Shown: positions 1 to 12,228, numbered from the stretch's first letter. The stretch is 64,000 nucleotides of DNA from Vicugna pacos (GCF_048564905.1 NC_133005.1:28885501-28949500); one strand, 5' to 3'. The notes: a model not told the origin generated them from the sequence alone. Numbers and translations: made by a program.

Positions 1-1973
1 GCGGGGGCACTGGGAGTCAGAGGGGCCATACTCCACTTTGTCCCTTGGGACAATTCTAAGTTACATTCAGTGTGATTCCTCGGAGGATCTTCAATACGAT
101 GGAGCCCCAGTTGTCCACAGCAATAACTCACTCATCGGCATACCCTTCTTCCCTTGGCTTTCTCCCTACCTGCTCCCTCAGCGTGCTTCCTAGGATCATC
201 TCACAAATAAACCACTTGCTCCTAAGTTCTTGCTTTAAAAGGAACCCAAACTCAGACAAGAGTGATGGCAAATGTGTCCACCCCCTGATTTGTACTGGGG
301 CTGTGACCACAGCACTGAGTAGCTTCGACTCTAAGTGCTGGGAAGTGGGGTTGGGGAGGGGGATAGAGGCAAATGGGTCAGAGTCATAGCCTTGGAAAGA
401 CCTGGACTCTTGGGGCTGGTGAACATCTAAGTAAATAACACTAGTGTTGTCCTACATAATGCAAAACAGGGGGAGCGTGGGGAAGGAAGCACTTGCCTCT
501 GTATAAAGAGGGCCAGTAGAGGCTTTCTGGAAAAGGTAACAAGATGAGCTAAGCCTTAAGGATGAGCATGATTCTTTGTCCTCTGTATCCACGATATAGT
601 GTCAGCTCTTCTGGGAGCACTGTCTTCACCCCCTACTTCCTAAAATGGGTCCCACCCCTCAACAGTGGCTGTCACAGCACCTGAACCTCTCTTTCAGAGC
701 ACTCCACAGCACAAGGCTGTTTGTGTGATTATTTGACCAAACATCTGGCTCCCCCATGAGATCACAAGCTCTATGAAAGCAGACTAAGCCTGATTTTGGT
801 GACGTGTCAGTCTCCAGTATGAATGCACCTCCTTCTTCTCCCCTCTGCCATTGCCCTAGGTCTGGCTTCATCGCCTCTCACCTGGATTCTTGTACCTGCC
901 TCCTTGCTAGTCTCCCTTCCTCCTCAGAGCCACCCTGTACCACCGCTGGTGTCACCTCCTGCTCCCCTCGTTCCTAGCAGCTATAATCAGTCCCCCTCCC
1001 CCAGGTGAGGGGCTAATTCTGACCTTGATGGAAAGGGATTATGTCTACTGCCTGAAGTGTTCCCAGGCTTCGTGTAAGTCTTGGACCCCTACCCACTGAG
1101 TGACAGCCTTGCCCTGAGAGCACCCCAGTGTGCAAGCTGGTAAACTGAGGCAGAGCCCCTTCCTCAAGGAGAAACTCTTGAATTTCTCCTCTTCCACGCA
1201 GCCTTCCCAAACTCTGTCCACTTGGGCCGTATTGGGTGCCTCCTTGGTGCACCCTCAGTCCCCTGGGCTCCCCTCCAGCGTCTGCCCTCCAGGACCCTGC
1301 TGCGTCTGGATCAGTGCCCACAAGCCCATCAGCCCAGCCCTCTCCAGGTCCCCTCTTTCCCTAGGGACTGCTTCTTTGGGCCCCCAGCCTCGGTCCACGC
1401 CATGTGATAGGTTCACAACATTGCCACCTTCACCCCAGGGTCGACTCCTAAGGCCCCAAGCTCCTGTCCCTCAGTCCCCTCTGACTGGAGGTGTCTGGCT
1501 CTGGACCAGCTCAGCTGCCCAATCACAGAGCCTCCTCTCCTTCACCAGCCCAGGCTGCTTGGCTCTCCCTTATGTACTGAAGCCTCTGTTCCCATTCCGG
1601 CCCCATCCCCTGCTCCAGCCAACGGAATACTTGCAGTTTCCCAAATGCATCTCTGAACCACGTTAGAATGCCCTCCCCCCTCTCTTCAACTGGACAACTC
1701 CTGTGCCCTGAGGAGGGCTCAGCCCAGCTGTCACCTCTTCCAGGAATCCCTTTCCCCCGTTCTTCTGGTCACAAGACTCTTTCGTTGGGAGCCATCCTTT
1801 CCCCCACATTACACCTAAGCTACCTAAGGTGAGCCCCACTCTATGACCTCTCTCCAGGTTATGGTCAACGGGTCCCCGATGCCTAATGTTTAGAACATAA
1901 TGTGACCTCATCCCACCTGAGAACCGAGGCACATTCATGGGAGTGAGATGAGGCTGGCCCTGCTCCTGTGCTC
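1..1973. other. intergenic, no gene seen
   Basis: No reading frame here resembles a known protein and none is flanked by convincing splice sites. The stretch is pyrimidine-rich on the plus strand from about 830 to 1,800. Bases 480-560 resemble the body of an ancient L2 LINE. The longest open frame (178 codons at 1,130-1,666) is Pro/Ser-rich low-complexity and looks like chance. Confidence 0.6.
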
Positions 1974-2215
1974 CTAGAAATGTGGGGTCCAACAGGCCTG
2001 GGGCTGAAACTCAGATTTGCCACATGCTAGCTGTGTGACCTTGGCCAGAGCCCTGCAACTCTGTGAGCTTTGATTTTCTCCTTTGTAAAGTGGAAACGTT
2101 AATACCTGCTTTTCAGGGCTGCTGCGAGAGTCAGGTGAAGTAATGAGCATGAAGTGCATAGCCTGTGCCTGATATGTAGTCAGAGCATCACCAAATGGTA
2201 AAAATAATTGTCATG
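1974..2215 (+). repeat. MIR SINE, old
   Basis: The MIR core is recognisable: a tagctgtgtgaccttgg block, then the segment in which counts fall to a 'gtaaagtgga' stretch, then a gcctgtgcctgatatgtag 3' end. It is heavily diverged, as expected for a SINE that spread before placental orders split. Confidence 0.75.
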
Positions 2216-3511
2216 AGGCCAGTCAATTAGAATACCTCTGCCACTTTTGCAGCCAGAGCAGCAGCCAGGAGTGGACTTTGGGCTCAGACCTGACTGTGCC
2301 TGGCTTGTGAATGTTCGTGATCCTCTAAGACCCAGCTCTGGTGGGGGGTGGGGGGGTGGGGGTGGGGCCTGGACAAGTCAGATGCAGTTTGGGATTTGTG
2401 TTGAGGACCTGGGTCATCGAACTCTGGGTGATTGATGAGGCTGGTGGGGCCATGGGAATCTGGGCTGCAGGGTTGCAGAGGGGATGCCCGCAGCTGCAGC
2501 CTTTCCTCTGGGTGTCCTCATCAGAGCTGTTCTTAAAGGCAGAAAATAGGCCGTAAGTCTTGACCAAAACACAAACTCCAAAATGAGGATGGAGAATGAG
2601 ACATCCATCAATGAGCAGCAGTTGGGCAGGTGGGGTACCAGCCAGGCCAGAGGGGACTCAACCGCAGTCCTCCAGCCTACGTACCTCTAGTTGTCCGCTT
2701 TGAGCTTCTGCCTGGGATCATGCCTTTAATTCTCCTTTCATGTCCAGGCCAAACTCCCAACTTTTGGTGCAGGAAGGCCTCCCATCAGCTCTGGCTTTGA
2801 CCAGATGAACTCACCCCTGCATCCTATGGGCTCCTGTCCAGACTCTAGTTTGAGGTCTGGCATTTGTTTATGATACCAGAAGTATCACTTAACCTTCAGC
2901 ATTCATCTCCAGCCCAAGAATGGCCAGTGCATAGCACTGTCCCCTCCTACATTCAGGGTAGACATCACTAATTGATCAGACAACCCTTCCTACTGAGGAT
3001 ACAGTTTGTCTCAAAATCCAGGGGTCCTACAAGCCACTGCCAAATGACTAGGAAACCCATTTTATTCGAGCAAAGGTCTCTGGGCCCAGGGGACAACAAC
3101 GGTAATGATGATGATGACATCGATAATGGTGGCGATGGTGATGATAATGGTTTGATTTGTAGATGTACCTAGTAGTGGCCTCAGGCTTGCAGAAGGCTAT
3201 CAACCGCATTACTTCTACAGTTTATCCCTGTAACCTTTGAAGATAGGTAATTGTATTATTTGGGTCTCTTTAGGTTGCAAGTAACAGGATTTTTCTCTCA
3301 AACATGCTCAATAAAAAGCCCCACAGAGAATGCTGATGTCTAGGCCTGTCTCACATCACGGTTCCTGGGATCTGCAGGATTGGCCCCACCTATGCCATAG
3401 GCACCAGGGACGATTATTATGAAATGGGGTGGGGAGCAGGTGATTCTCCCAGAGAATGGATCCTAGAGGTAGAAAAAGCACAAGTCCACAGGAATAGGAT
3501 TGCCTCCCCCG
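2216..3511. other. intergenic, G-rich tract and GAT-rich simple repeat
   Basis: Bases 2,341-2,368 form a run of G blocks (GGGG.. separated by single T) that could fold as a G-quadruplex. Bases 3,099-3,155 are an imperfect GAT/GATG trinucleotide repeat. Nothing else is recognised. Confidence 0.5.
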
Positions 3512-3645
3512 CCACCCTTTTTCCAGAGGAGGAAAGTGGTTGCTGCAAGAGGGCAAGTGCTTTGTCCAAAGCCACACAGCCAGTGGGTGCAAGAGCCAGG
3601 ATGAGAACCCAGGGTCCTAAAGCTCTGAGTCCTGGATGCTCTTCC
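3512..3645 (-). repeat. MIR SINE, old
   Basis: Read on the plus strand this shows the reverse MIR core: gaggaaagtgg, then a caagtgctttgtccaaagccacacag block, then gaacccaggg. The minus-strand copy is truncated at both ends. Confidence 0.7.
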
Positions 3646-4365
3646 CTTCACAAGAGCCACTTCACAGAGGCTAAAGCAAAGTGACCCTAACCACCTTCGA
3701 GAAAGCTCCCAAGACAAAGCACTCTGAGATGGCCAGGACCACAAAGGCTCTTTATCAAAGCGGACAGAAGGTGCCTCTGTTCTGCCATGGCTCCTCCCCA
3801 AATGGCCTGGGCATGGATTCAGAGGGGACAGTGGAGGCAGGATGAGAAGGCACACTCCCCTCCCAGCCATCAGCCAGCCCAGGCGCATCCTGTATCCTCC
3901 AGCTAGGTGACAGCAGGGGTCCAAATAGGCAATTAATTACTGCCTGGCGGCCGCTGGCTCCCCCACCCCTCTGCCCAGCCAAGTGTGTAATGAAAATGGG
4001 AGCAAATCAGACTCCTCTGCCCAGAGGGACCCTGGCCCGCTCAGCTGAGGATGCGCTCCGCGGGAGCCTGGGAAGGGGGCTGAGAGGCAGGGGTGAGTTT
4101 ATTAAATCAATGAGCTTCTCTTGGCCCCTCATCCCTCACCTTTCCCTGGTTGTTGGCTGCAGGTACAGCCTTCTCAGGGCCCTGCTCAGAAGTGGGCCCC
4201 TCCTGGCAGCCTGAATAGAGGAGTATTGTTGACATTAATCTTCCGTGATATGAATGGCAGTGTGTTGGGCTGTGTCCTGTACTTTACAAACATTCTCCCT
4301 TTAAATCCTTAAGTGAGTCCTTTGATGTAATTATTTTTAGTTTTTATATTTTATTTTATTTATTT
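3646..4365. other. unique intergenic block with homeodomain-type core
   Basis: Apparently repeat-free. An AT-rich island at 3,928-3,944 contains overlapping TAATTA homeodomain cores inside GC-rich flanks, followed by a NotI-like GC box. It could be a conserved non-coding element, but conservation cannot be seen from one sequence. Confidence 0.35.
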
Positions 4366-4499
4366 TTGGGGGGGTGATGGTAATTAGGTTTTTTTGTTTG
4401 TTTGTTTGTTTTTTAATAGAGGTCCTGGGAATTGAACTAAGGACCTGGTGCATGGCAAGCATGCTAAGCTCTACCATTGAACTGTACCTGCCCCCCCCC
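4366..4499 (-). mobile_element. Vic-1 type camelid SINE
   Basis: On the minus strand the copy reads as a tRNA-Ala-derived SINE: C-rich head, box A-like caatggtagagc, anticodon-stem TTAGCATGC, box B-like tagttcaattccc, then a TTAAAAAA/CAAA tail and an attacc-type end. It is more diverged than the copies at 7,661 and 25,481, so probably older. Confidence 0.85.
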
Positions 4500-4569
4500 T
4501 AATTTTTAATCCCTATTTTACAGATAAGAAAGATTGAGACCCAGAAAGGTGAAATGGGCCCTCAGGGGA

Positions 4570-4775
4570 TGGTATAATGTAGTGGCTGGAGTATAGGCCC
4601 ACTTAACATCCCCAACTACTCACCCGATCTGGACTAGGCAAGTTACTTAGGTCCTCTGTTCCTCAGTTTCCTCACCAGCAATGTGATGACCATGGTCATA
4701 TGCAGTTCACAGGGTTGCTGAGACAGTGTTTCGTGTGATGCATCAAATAAACGGTAGCCATGTGGCTTTAGGAGA
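4570..4775 (+). repeat. MIR SINE, old
   Basis: MIR order is visible: agtggctggagt head, ggcaagttacttaggtcctctg, cctcagtttcctcac, and an aataaacgg end. Diverged. Confidence 0.7.
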
Positions 4776-7182
4776 CAGGTGCCTTTCTGTCCTGGTTCCA
4801 CAGTAACTTGCAAATAGTAAATGCACTAGATGCATAAAGTGGATCATAACACCTGCCATTTGCACCCCACGCACTCAACCAACACCACAAGGAGCTAGGG
4901 AACTTTCCATTCACCAGATTTCAGGCACATTCTGAATCCTCTCACCAGCCAACACCTCGGTTGGGTATGGTTTTCTGTGCTTTGTGTTAAGAACCTAATG
5001 GGAAGTTTTATTTGTTCCCAGAGGAGCCATGTAAAATTTGGGGATGAATTTGCTTTTATAAAACTCAGACACACACACCCCTGCTAGAGATTCTTAGATA
5101 TTCCCCCCAAACCTAGCTGAAAAATTCTCACCCCCGAATAGGGGAAATTGACTCCCCCCGGCCATCCAGAAAGACAGATCAGCGAGTGTGCGGCCATGGT
5201 GCAGTAAAGGGAAGAAAGAGAAAACTCAGTCCAGATCAGTGGCATACAAAAGGCAAGTCACTCACAACTAAAGTGAGCCAGGGACTGCCCCTCCCTTGCT
5301 GACAGCTTTCTGGGGGGTCTTGGCTCCGCCCAGCCTCTGAATCCTGAGGTGGGGGGCTGGGCTAATTCATTTCCGTAGCCCTGGCACCCTGCCTGGGGCC
5401 CAGCACAGAGCAGGGGATTGGTAAAGGCTGAATAAATGTATGACTGAATGAATGAATGATGTATGTATTGGGGGGAAGCTGTAGAATATAAAGAAAAGAG
5501 GGAAGGAGAAAGAAGTAGAGAATGCTATTCTCAGCTCCTTTAGGATGCTGCGTAATTTTTATATTCTGATGTAAAAGATCTCCAAAGATAAATTAGGCCA
5601 AAAACAAGAAAAAAGCCCAAAGGGCATAACAGAGTATAGAATGTACTACCTGTTTTGTAAATAAAACAGGAAAAGGACAGTCAGAAATTTATATTTGTAC
5701 TTGTTTATACATCTCTGCTTGTGTGTAGGCAAATGGCAAGAAACCGGTAACAGGGATTACGGCGAATCAGAAGGTGGGTGGGTGGGAAACAGGGGTGAGA
5801 GGGAGACTTTTCCCTGTGTACATTTATACTTACGTCTTGTTATTTCTTAACCCTATAAAACAAACAAACAAAAAATAAATCAAGAAACGAAAACAAGACG
5901 ACAACAACAAAGGAAATATCTACTCCAAGAAAACAGAGTAAGAGTCACGCCTTTGTGTGATGCCAGTGTCGGGGGAAGGAAGGCTTAGTTAATACCTAGT
6001 TACAGCTCATCTTCTCAAGGTCTTAGCTTAATTAAGGGCTTGGAGATCTCCTAACTTATTGATCTTGGACCAGAGAGCATTAGGTGAATTCCCAGGGGCT
6101 CTGAGCTTTCCAAAATCATTTCCCTGACTCCCACATCTCTCTTGCCAAAGCCTCCATGATGGTAGTGGCTCCTGGGGCTACAGACGGCAGGAAAGAACTC
6201 TTGGAGGCTTGGAGGCCAACCTAGAGAAGGGGGAGGAAGGAGAAGAGGTGAAGGGTCTGAACAGAAGAGGCCAGGGAGCAAAAAGAAAGAAACCTGGTTC
6301 CTGCCTTCATTGCCCCTCCCCCATCCCCCAACTGTTGAGAACCATTGAAAGATCCAATATCTTGGAGAGAGACTTCTGCCAGCCATAGAATCAGGTTGGG
6401 GCAGTCCTATGTGGACACCCTGTCCGATCTCCAGGGACAAGGAGCACCCCCTGACATCAGGGTTCCATTTATAATAGCCCAGCATGGAAGTTGCACCACT
6501 GCTTTTACGCAGCATTGAACTGGGAGGGCCCCGGGGACTAAGCCTGAGCAGCAGGAGCTGGGAAGACAGGATGGGGTCGAGGGTGGTCTGCAGCACCTGC
6601 CCCTGGGGGCAGGACTGACTCCGGAGCCAGAAGGAGGAGGCCAGGGGCTGGGGCTGGCTGGCCTGGCTCTGAGGGGCTTGGGTGCTGCCCAGGCACAAGG
6701 ATCTCTCCCCATCTCTAGGATGTAGCCTCAGAGACCTCGCACAGAGGATCTCCTGCCTCAAGCAGGCCCACAGCCTTTGAATGTCTGACACTGAGGGACA
6801 CTGTCTATAGGGGGCTCTGTGGTGAGCATGCTCATTTGGTTTTTACACCTTTGAGAGGAGGAGGCCTCCTAACCTTTCAGGTACCTTCATTTGTAAGTAG
6901 CCCAGGCTATGAGTCTCTAAAAGGACAACCCCAGTCTTGGTCTCCAGCTGCAGGAGTAGGGTCAGAGGGAGGCCCCCAGCAGGCTTGTAGAGCGCCCCAT
7001 CCTTGGAGCCCTGCCCTAGAGCCTAGTCATCCCTCGGTCTGAGATGAAAGGCTGGGTCGGGGCATGGTCTCTGGCGTGAGCAAATGCCATTTTCAGAACA
7101 GGGTCTGTCCATTCTTGGAGCAGACCCAAATCTCACCCCCACCCGTCGGTGTCACAGCCTCTTAGGCTGAGCATGGTCAGAG
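4776..7182. other. intergenic, mostly unassigned
   Basis: Bases 5,437-5,460 are a short GAAT tandem repeat. About 5,560-5,880 ends in an A-rich tail after a gaaaccggtaacaggg stretch and looks like the 3' end of an old LINE, family not assigned. The 246-codon minus-strand frame at 6,051-6,791 has no recognisable domain and is treated as chance. The rest is unassigned. Confidence 0.4.
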
Positions 7183-7330
7183 CTGGAAATAATAATAACA
7201 GCAACAACAATGATAGTAATCACAGCTGCCGTTTACTGAGTGTTTCCAAAAAGGCACAGGACTTTACGTCCGTGACCTCATTTAATACTCACAACAATCC
7301 TACGAGCGAGGCAGGCACTTGACGCCAACA
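7183..7330 (-). repeat. MIR-family SINE, old
   Basis: Plus-strand text runs aataataataacagc, gccgtttactgagtg, then ctcatttaatactcacaacaatcctacga, the usual reverse-complement order of a MIR or MIR3 3' half. Confidence 0.65.
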
Positions 7331-7660
7331 GCTAGTCCCCCTCTGGTGGTGACAGCTGTGACATGGGAGGCTTGGGAGCTGTTGGCAGTCGTGTTCCCCA
7401 GACTTGGAAACAGTTCACAGCGGAAGGAAACAAAGGTGACAAGTTAAGGAAACAGAAGTAAGGAACTGGTCCCAGCTCCCCTAAGGCCATCCTGCTTCCT
7501 GCCCTCCCGTCATTACACGGGACACCAGCATCCTTCCAGTAATGCCTCTTTGGACCTCAGCTAGTGTCTGAGGTTGAGGATAAATGAGACACCACATTTA
7601 ATGAGATGATTTAGCACATTAGATGGAAAAGTAAAGCCTCAGTAAGTGGTAACTGCTATT

Positions 7661-7758
7661 TCTGTTCTTTTTTTTCTTTAATGGAGGTACTGGGGATTGA
7701 ACCCAGGACCTCGTGCATGCTGAGCATGTGCTCTACCACTGAGCTATATCCCACCCCC
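7661..7758 (-). mobile_element. Vic-1 type camelid SINE with perfect target-site duplication
   Basis: This is the cleanest copy. On the minus strand it carries box A (agctcagtggtagagc), an alanine-type TCAGCATGC anticodon arm, box B (gggttcaatcccc), a CCAGTACCTCCATTAAAG end and an A-rich tail. The 9-bp sequence ACTGCTATT flanks it at 7,652-7,660 and 7,759-7,767. Intact pol III boxes and an unbroken duplication suggest a fairly recent insertion. Confidence 0.95.
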
Positions 7759-8149
7759 ACTGCTATTACTATTCTTAAGAGAGCACGGACTCAGCTCAAA
7801 AACACACCCTGAGAGACAGTCCCTGTGTGTAGGGCAGAAGGGCAAATTCTGTTTCCTATGCACCACTTTGAGCTGGGTGGTCCTGGAAACCCCTTGGACA
7901 GGACAGGCTTGGGGGCCAAGAGGAAAGTGGAAGGAGTCCCAGCAGGGAGCAAGGGGTGGTCTGGGCAATGAGCCAGGGGCTGAGATGAGGAGACAGGTCC
8001 TGCTGAAGCACAGACTAGGCAGCTTGGGGACACAGACCCACCTCCCCCTGGCCCAGGGCTTGGAGGCCAGGGGTGCTCAGCATCCTCATGGGTTCCAGGC
8101 TCTCAGGACAGTGGCTTGTCCAGGGGCCTGTGGAGAGCCTCCTCCACAG

Positions 8150-8330
8150 CAGGCTCCGTGCTGAGCTCAAGAATACAAGGACTAGTAAGACACAGGCCAT
8201 CCCTACCTGTACCTGCAACAGGCCAGGGTAAAGCAAAAAAGTGGTCAGAGTACTTAGGACGGGCAGACCCCGGACTTGGGGAATCAAGGAAAGCTTCCTG
8301 GAGGAGACGACATTTAAGCAGTGACCTAAG
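8150..8330 (+). repeat. L2 LINE fragment
   Basis: The L2 3' region is recognisable by the order gaatacaagg, then cttcctggaggaga, then gacatttaagcagtgacctaag. Old and truncated. Confidence 0.55.
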
Positions 8331-8379
8331 AATGCATAATAATATAAGCTAATTCCCGTGAAGGATGCGAGATCTTTTA

Positions 8380-8575
8380 GATGCTTTATCTTCTTGAAAA
8401 TAATCCTCTCTGCCTCCCTGGGAGGGAGGTCCAATTATCTCCATCCATCAGATGAGGATACTGAGGCTCTGCTTGGTGAAGTGAGTCTCCTGGCCACACA
8501 GCTACAAAGTGGTGGAGATTGGATTTGAACTCAGCCCTGCCTGCCTTGAAGTGTGTGTTCTGAACCACAGAAATG
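8380..8575 (-). repeat. MIR SINE, old
   Basis: The reverse MIR core reads attatctccatccatcagatgagga, tactgaggctc, gtgaagtgagtctcctggccacacag, then gatttgaactcag. Nearly full length. Confidence 0.75.
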
Positions 8576-9419
8576 AGAGTAAGTGGGGGTGGAGGTGGGA
8601 AGCAGGTCACTCCCTGTAGCAGGAGGACAGAGACCCAGTTGAACCGCTGGAAGGGAAGCTACTGAGGCAGGGTGGGGTCAGGACATAGGGGGCCTTACAG
8701 GTTGGGAGTTTGGGGGAGGGAGTTTGGACTTCGTCGTGGATGCAGTTGGATGGTAGAGATGGCCAGATTTGTCTTTAGAACTTGACCAGGTCAGCATCCT
8801 GCTCACGGATGCCGCTTTCAGTGGCAGGGGATGCCGGCACGTAGGCTCGGCAACGCAGGCTCGGCGTGCCACTGCCTCCCTGGAGGACAGTGTCTTCTTC
8901 TGAGACCCACATGCCTCTCACAGGCCCCCTTGGGGTCCCGGTGATGGAGAGGAAGAACAAAGTGACTGGGCTTCCAGCTGCCCCGCTCAGATCCTTTTCC
9001 TCTTGAGTAAGGAGTGAGCTGGGGCTTCTCAGCCAATCACCAAGCCCACCCTAAATGAGCCATAATGACTCCTGATTGCTCCTTTGTCGCTGAGCTGGCT
9101 CTCAGCTCCACTTCCCTCTGAGGCTATGGGGAGGGGGAGGGGGAGGGGGCGGGGACAGACCAATGTGCACTGCCGGTTTTCTATTTTAGGATAAACTCAT
9201 GATGTGGGGATCTGAGCCCCCGTGGCCCTCAGAAATCCAGGTGCCAGGCACAGATGAATGAGGGAGGGTGGTAAATAATGGAGGTAAATAGAACCAGTTC
9301 CCACAGTGGGCAGGACTTTACAGTTTGCACAGCATCTCTCTGACCAGGAGTCAGACTGGTGAGTAACAGGCTCAGAGAGGGATTAGTGAGCAATCACAGA
9401 TAGTAGATAATGGAATCAA
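8576..9419. other. intergenic, GGGGA tract
   Basis: Bases 9,127-9,150 are a (GGGGGA)n tract that could form a G-quadruplex. The flanking sequence around 9,050-9,110 includes a TGACTCC AP-1-like core. No gene. Confidence 0.4.
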
Positions 9420-9640
9420 GTGGGGTTTCATTCATTAATTCAGTCAGCAAACATTTACTCAGCACCTACTGTGTGTCAGGCACTGTGCCAGGTGTTAATA
9501 CAAACCTAGCTTTTCCAGTTGTGACCACAAGAATAGCTCCCTCTTATGGAGCACTTACAGGTGCTTTGCCACTGACATTTTATGTGTTGTCTCATTAATC
9601 TTTCTACCAACACTGTAAAGTAGGGTGAAGCAGCTGCTTG
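9420..9640 (+). repeat. L2 3' end followed by MIR-like sequence
   Basis: The classic L2 phrase 'aacatttactcagcacctactgtgtgtcaggcactgtgccagg' is split across 9,446-9,495. A MIR-like block follows, with ggagcacttacaggtgctttgcc and cattaatctttctacc. Confidence 0.7.
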
Positions 9641-9868
9641 GACGGGGCAGGAGGTGTTTCTTTGTCCATCCTAAAGATTGATATGTGTCAAAGATGGTTC
9701 ACAAATAGGAGCATGTGGAGAGAAAAGGGACCGGGGGCTGTGGAAATGAGAGATGGTCCAAAGGGGAGAGGTGACCTTACAATGGATGATCACGCAGGTG
9801 ACTCCAGGAGATCCTATCAAAGAATTCACATCCCATGAAGGGTGGGGAGCCTGGATGAGTTTATCAGA

Positions 9869-9893
9869 ACACACACACACACACACACACACG
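9869..9893. repeat. (CA)n microsatellite
   Basis: Pure CA dinucleotide run of about 12 units; likely length-polymorphic. Confidence 0.95.
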
Positions 9894-10034
9894 GATTGTG
9901 TTGTACTGAAGATCTTACTTGAACACAGAGTAAAAGCCTCTTTCATATCTTGCTTTGGACTCCGTGTACAGCTCTGAGCACCGACCAGTTAAATAATGAA
10001 TGTCTCAACTTCTCCGACTGCTGGAACATCATTC

Positions 10035-10160
10035 CAGGACAATCATTTTTATTCTCATTTAATAGATGAGTAAACTGAAACTAAGAGACCCTGAGTCACC
10101 TGCCTGGGTCACTCAACCAGGAGTGGCAGAGTGGACTCTGGAGCTAAGCTCTGAACCAAC
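10035..10160 (-). repeat. MIR SINE, old
   Basis: Reverse MIR core: attctcatttaatagatgag, taaactgaaac, then gggtcactcaaccagg. Diverged. Confidence 0.65.
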
Positions 10161-11387
10161 ATCCCCCTCGGGCTATCACTGGACCTGTTAGTTGTGAGGC
10201 CAGCCTGGGTGTCCTGAATACCTGGCAGACAATGGGTGGATCAGCTCAGCCCCTCACTGTAAAGCAGAAAGCCCCCACCCTCTTTTCTCTCCTCCCCATG
10301 GCCCAGCTCTGCTCAGAGCTATTAACCAGGTCACGCTGGCTTGTCCCAGTCCAATAGTTCCCTTAATTGCCTTTTTATAGCACGTCGTACAACTGTTCAT
10401 TACACTGTCATATTTCCCCTCGAAGGCAGCAGTGGGGGAGCAGAACCGAGGATGGGGACCCGTGCAGGTGGCTGGGGCTGTGTGTGGGGCACCAATGTGT
10501 GAAGCTTATTTTCTACTTGGTCAGAATGAATTAAACGCGTGCCTCTCACACTTGACTAGTACACAGACCACTTTAAAAGGGGGGGAAAAATCACAGCCCC
10601 CTCCCAACAATTGACAAATTATCTTTATTATGATTTTACTGAAATATGTACAAACATAGGTATAAATCCTTATCCTTTTAGCTTTATACAACTGGAAAAG
10701 CAAACACAGCATACTAGTGTGATACAAAGCTACAAAATCAGAAATATCAAAGTGACACGATTAATTTAATGTGATGGATGATGTGTTGCTAAAATTAAAT
10801 TGCTGCTTGTGCAGTGTGTATGTATGGTTCTGTATGCTTCAGCATTCGGTCCCCCTCTGTTCTTTTGTCATAAGGCCCACGACAATAAAAGCAGTATTTG
10901 GTCATCCAGGGGATCTAGAATCTGCTGGTAGATTTTTTAGATATGAAATAATACAACATGCAATTAATCAGTTCTGGGTGAGAGCCCACGCACCCCAGGT
11001 TAAGAAGCAATCGATGTCCCAGGAGTCTCCCCATCCTGTGGGAAGCACCATGCGCTCTTGAAGCTGGAAAGCCCAGGAAACAGGGCTCAGCCCTCCACGG
11101 CCACTCAGACTTTAGTGAAATCCACAAGCTCTTCTGAGCATCTACTGTCTGCCTGCTCTGTGCCTCTCCACCTCCCCGTCCCATGGAAGTTGCCAGCGTA
11201 GTTGGAAGGAAGATAAAGGTGACCAGAGTAGACATATATGCCAGTCAGTACAGGGAGAATTCCCAAAAGCAAGCAAACATGGAGATCTGTTTGGTATTTG
11301 GCCAGTGGGAGCCAGATCTGGACATCAGCCCTTCCCTGGCATCCAAGGCCTAAGCCCTTCCTGGCAGACTCACTGAGAATGTGGAGG
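10161..11387. other. intergenic, AT-rich, unassigned
   Basis: Bases 10,350-10,420 and 10,600-10,960 are AT-rich and low in repeats I can name. The first contains a CAATAGTTCCCTTAATTGCC block and could be a conserved element. No gene or splice structure seen. Confidence 0.3.
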
Positions 11388-11605
11388 TTATAGGGTCAGC
11401 TCTGATCCTGGGTTTGAATCCTGGATCTGTCACTACCTGGGTGTGAGACTTCGGGCAAGTGACTTAACTTCTCCGTATGCCAGTGTCCTCATCTGTAATG
11501 GACATGAAACCAACCCAAGCTGACAGAGATGCTATAAGGCAATAGTGAGAGAACACAGGCCAAGCGCTTATCCTAGAACCTGGCATAGAATAAGCATTTG
11601 TTAAA
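11388..11605 (+). repeat. MIR SINE, near full length
   Basis: Contains ggtttgaatcctggatctgtcac, gggcaagtgacttaacttctc, ctcatctgtaatgg, and a 3' end of cctggcatagaataagcatttgttaaa. All the usual MIR blocks appear in order. Confidence 0.85.
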
Positions 11606-11860
11606 TATTAATGTTGGTATCTCACTAGACTCCAACTCTCAGAAGAACTGGAAGAGAAAGAAACTTCTAGAGTGGGCTCTTAGGCTGGAGACCATAGAGT
11701 CACCATGGGTGGGCTACAGAGGACCTGAAACTCTGTGTGACATTGAGTGCTTGTTTCTGGAGAGAGGATCTTTAGCCTCATCAGATGTTCAAAGAGGTTG
11801 TGACTTAGAAAAATCTTTGGCCACTGAGCGAGTGCTGGTCAGGGGCTGGCAGACACTCAG

Positions 11861-12228
11861 TATCTTAGCTTGAGCCCTGTAACAAAATACCACAGGCGGG
11901 GTGGCTTACACAACCGGCATCTGTTTTCCTCGCAGTTCTGGAGGCTGGACGTCCCAGATTAAGGGCTGGCAGGACTGGTTTCTGGTGAGGACTCTCTTCC
12001 TGGTCTACAGATGGCCACTTCCTCGCTGTGTCTTCACATGACAGAGCAAACTAGCAAGCTCTGGTGCCTCCTCTTTAAGGGTACTAGTCCTTTTGGATCT
12101 GGGCCCCACCCTTATGAACTCACTTCCACAGAGTATCTATCTCCAAACAGTCACATTAGGGGGTTAGGGCTTCAGCATAAGGGATTTGGGGTGGGCACAA
12201 TTTGGTCCCTAGTACTCAGGGAGGTGGG
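11861..12228 (-). mobile_element. MaLR (MLT1-like) solo LTR, fossil
   Basis: Read on the minus strand this has the MLT1-type order: an ATTGTGCCCACCCC-like 5' part, a middle segment with a gaagacacag block, and the GTTGTGTAAGCCACC end followed by TTGTTACAGG. No internal region is attached, so it is a solo LTR. It is strongly diverged, consistent with tens of millions of years or more. It has no coding content. Confidence 0.75.

Noticed and set aside
1130-1666. 178-codon open frame on the plus strand
   Set aside because: Pro/Ser-rich low complexity, no family resemblance, no splice context; chance in C-rich DNA.
6051-6791. 246-codon open frame on the minus strand
   Set aside because: No recognisable domain; composition fits translated non-coding DNA.
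7337-7350. CTCF-like core (CCACCAGAGGGGG on minus)
   Set aside because: The invariant C of GGC is lost; weaker than the other candidates.
7661-7758. Functional tRNA-Ala gene
   Set aside because: The alanine-like arms belong to a SINE: A-rich tail, target-site duplication, acceptor stem not paired, and several copies in the window.
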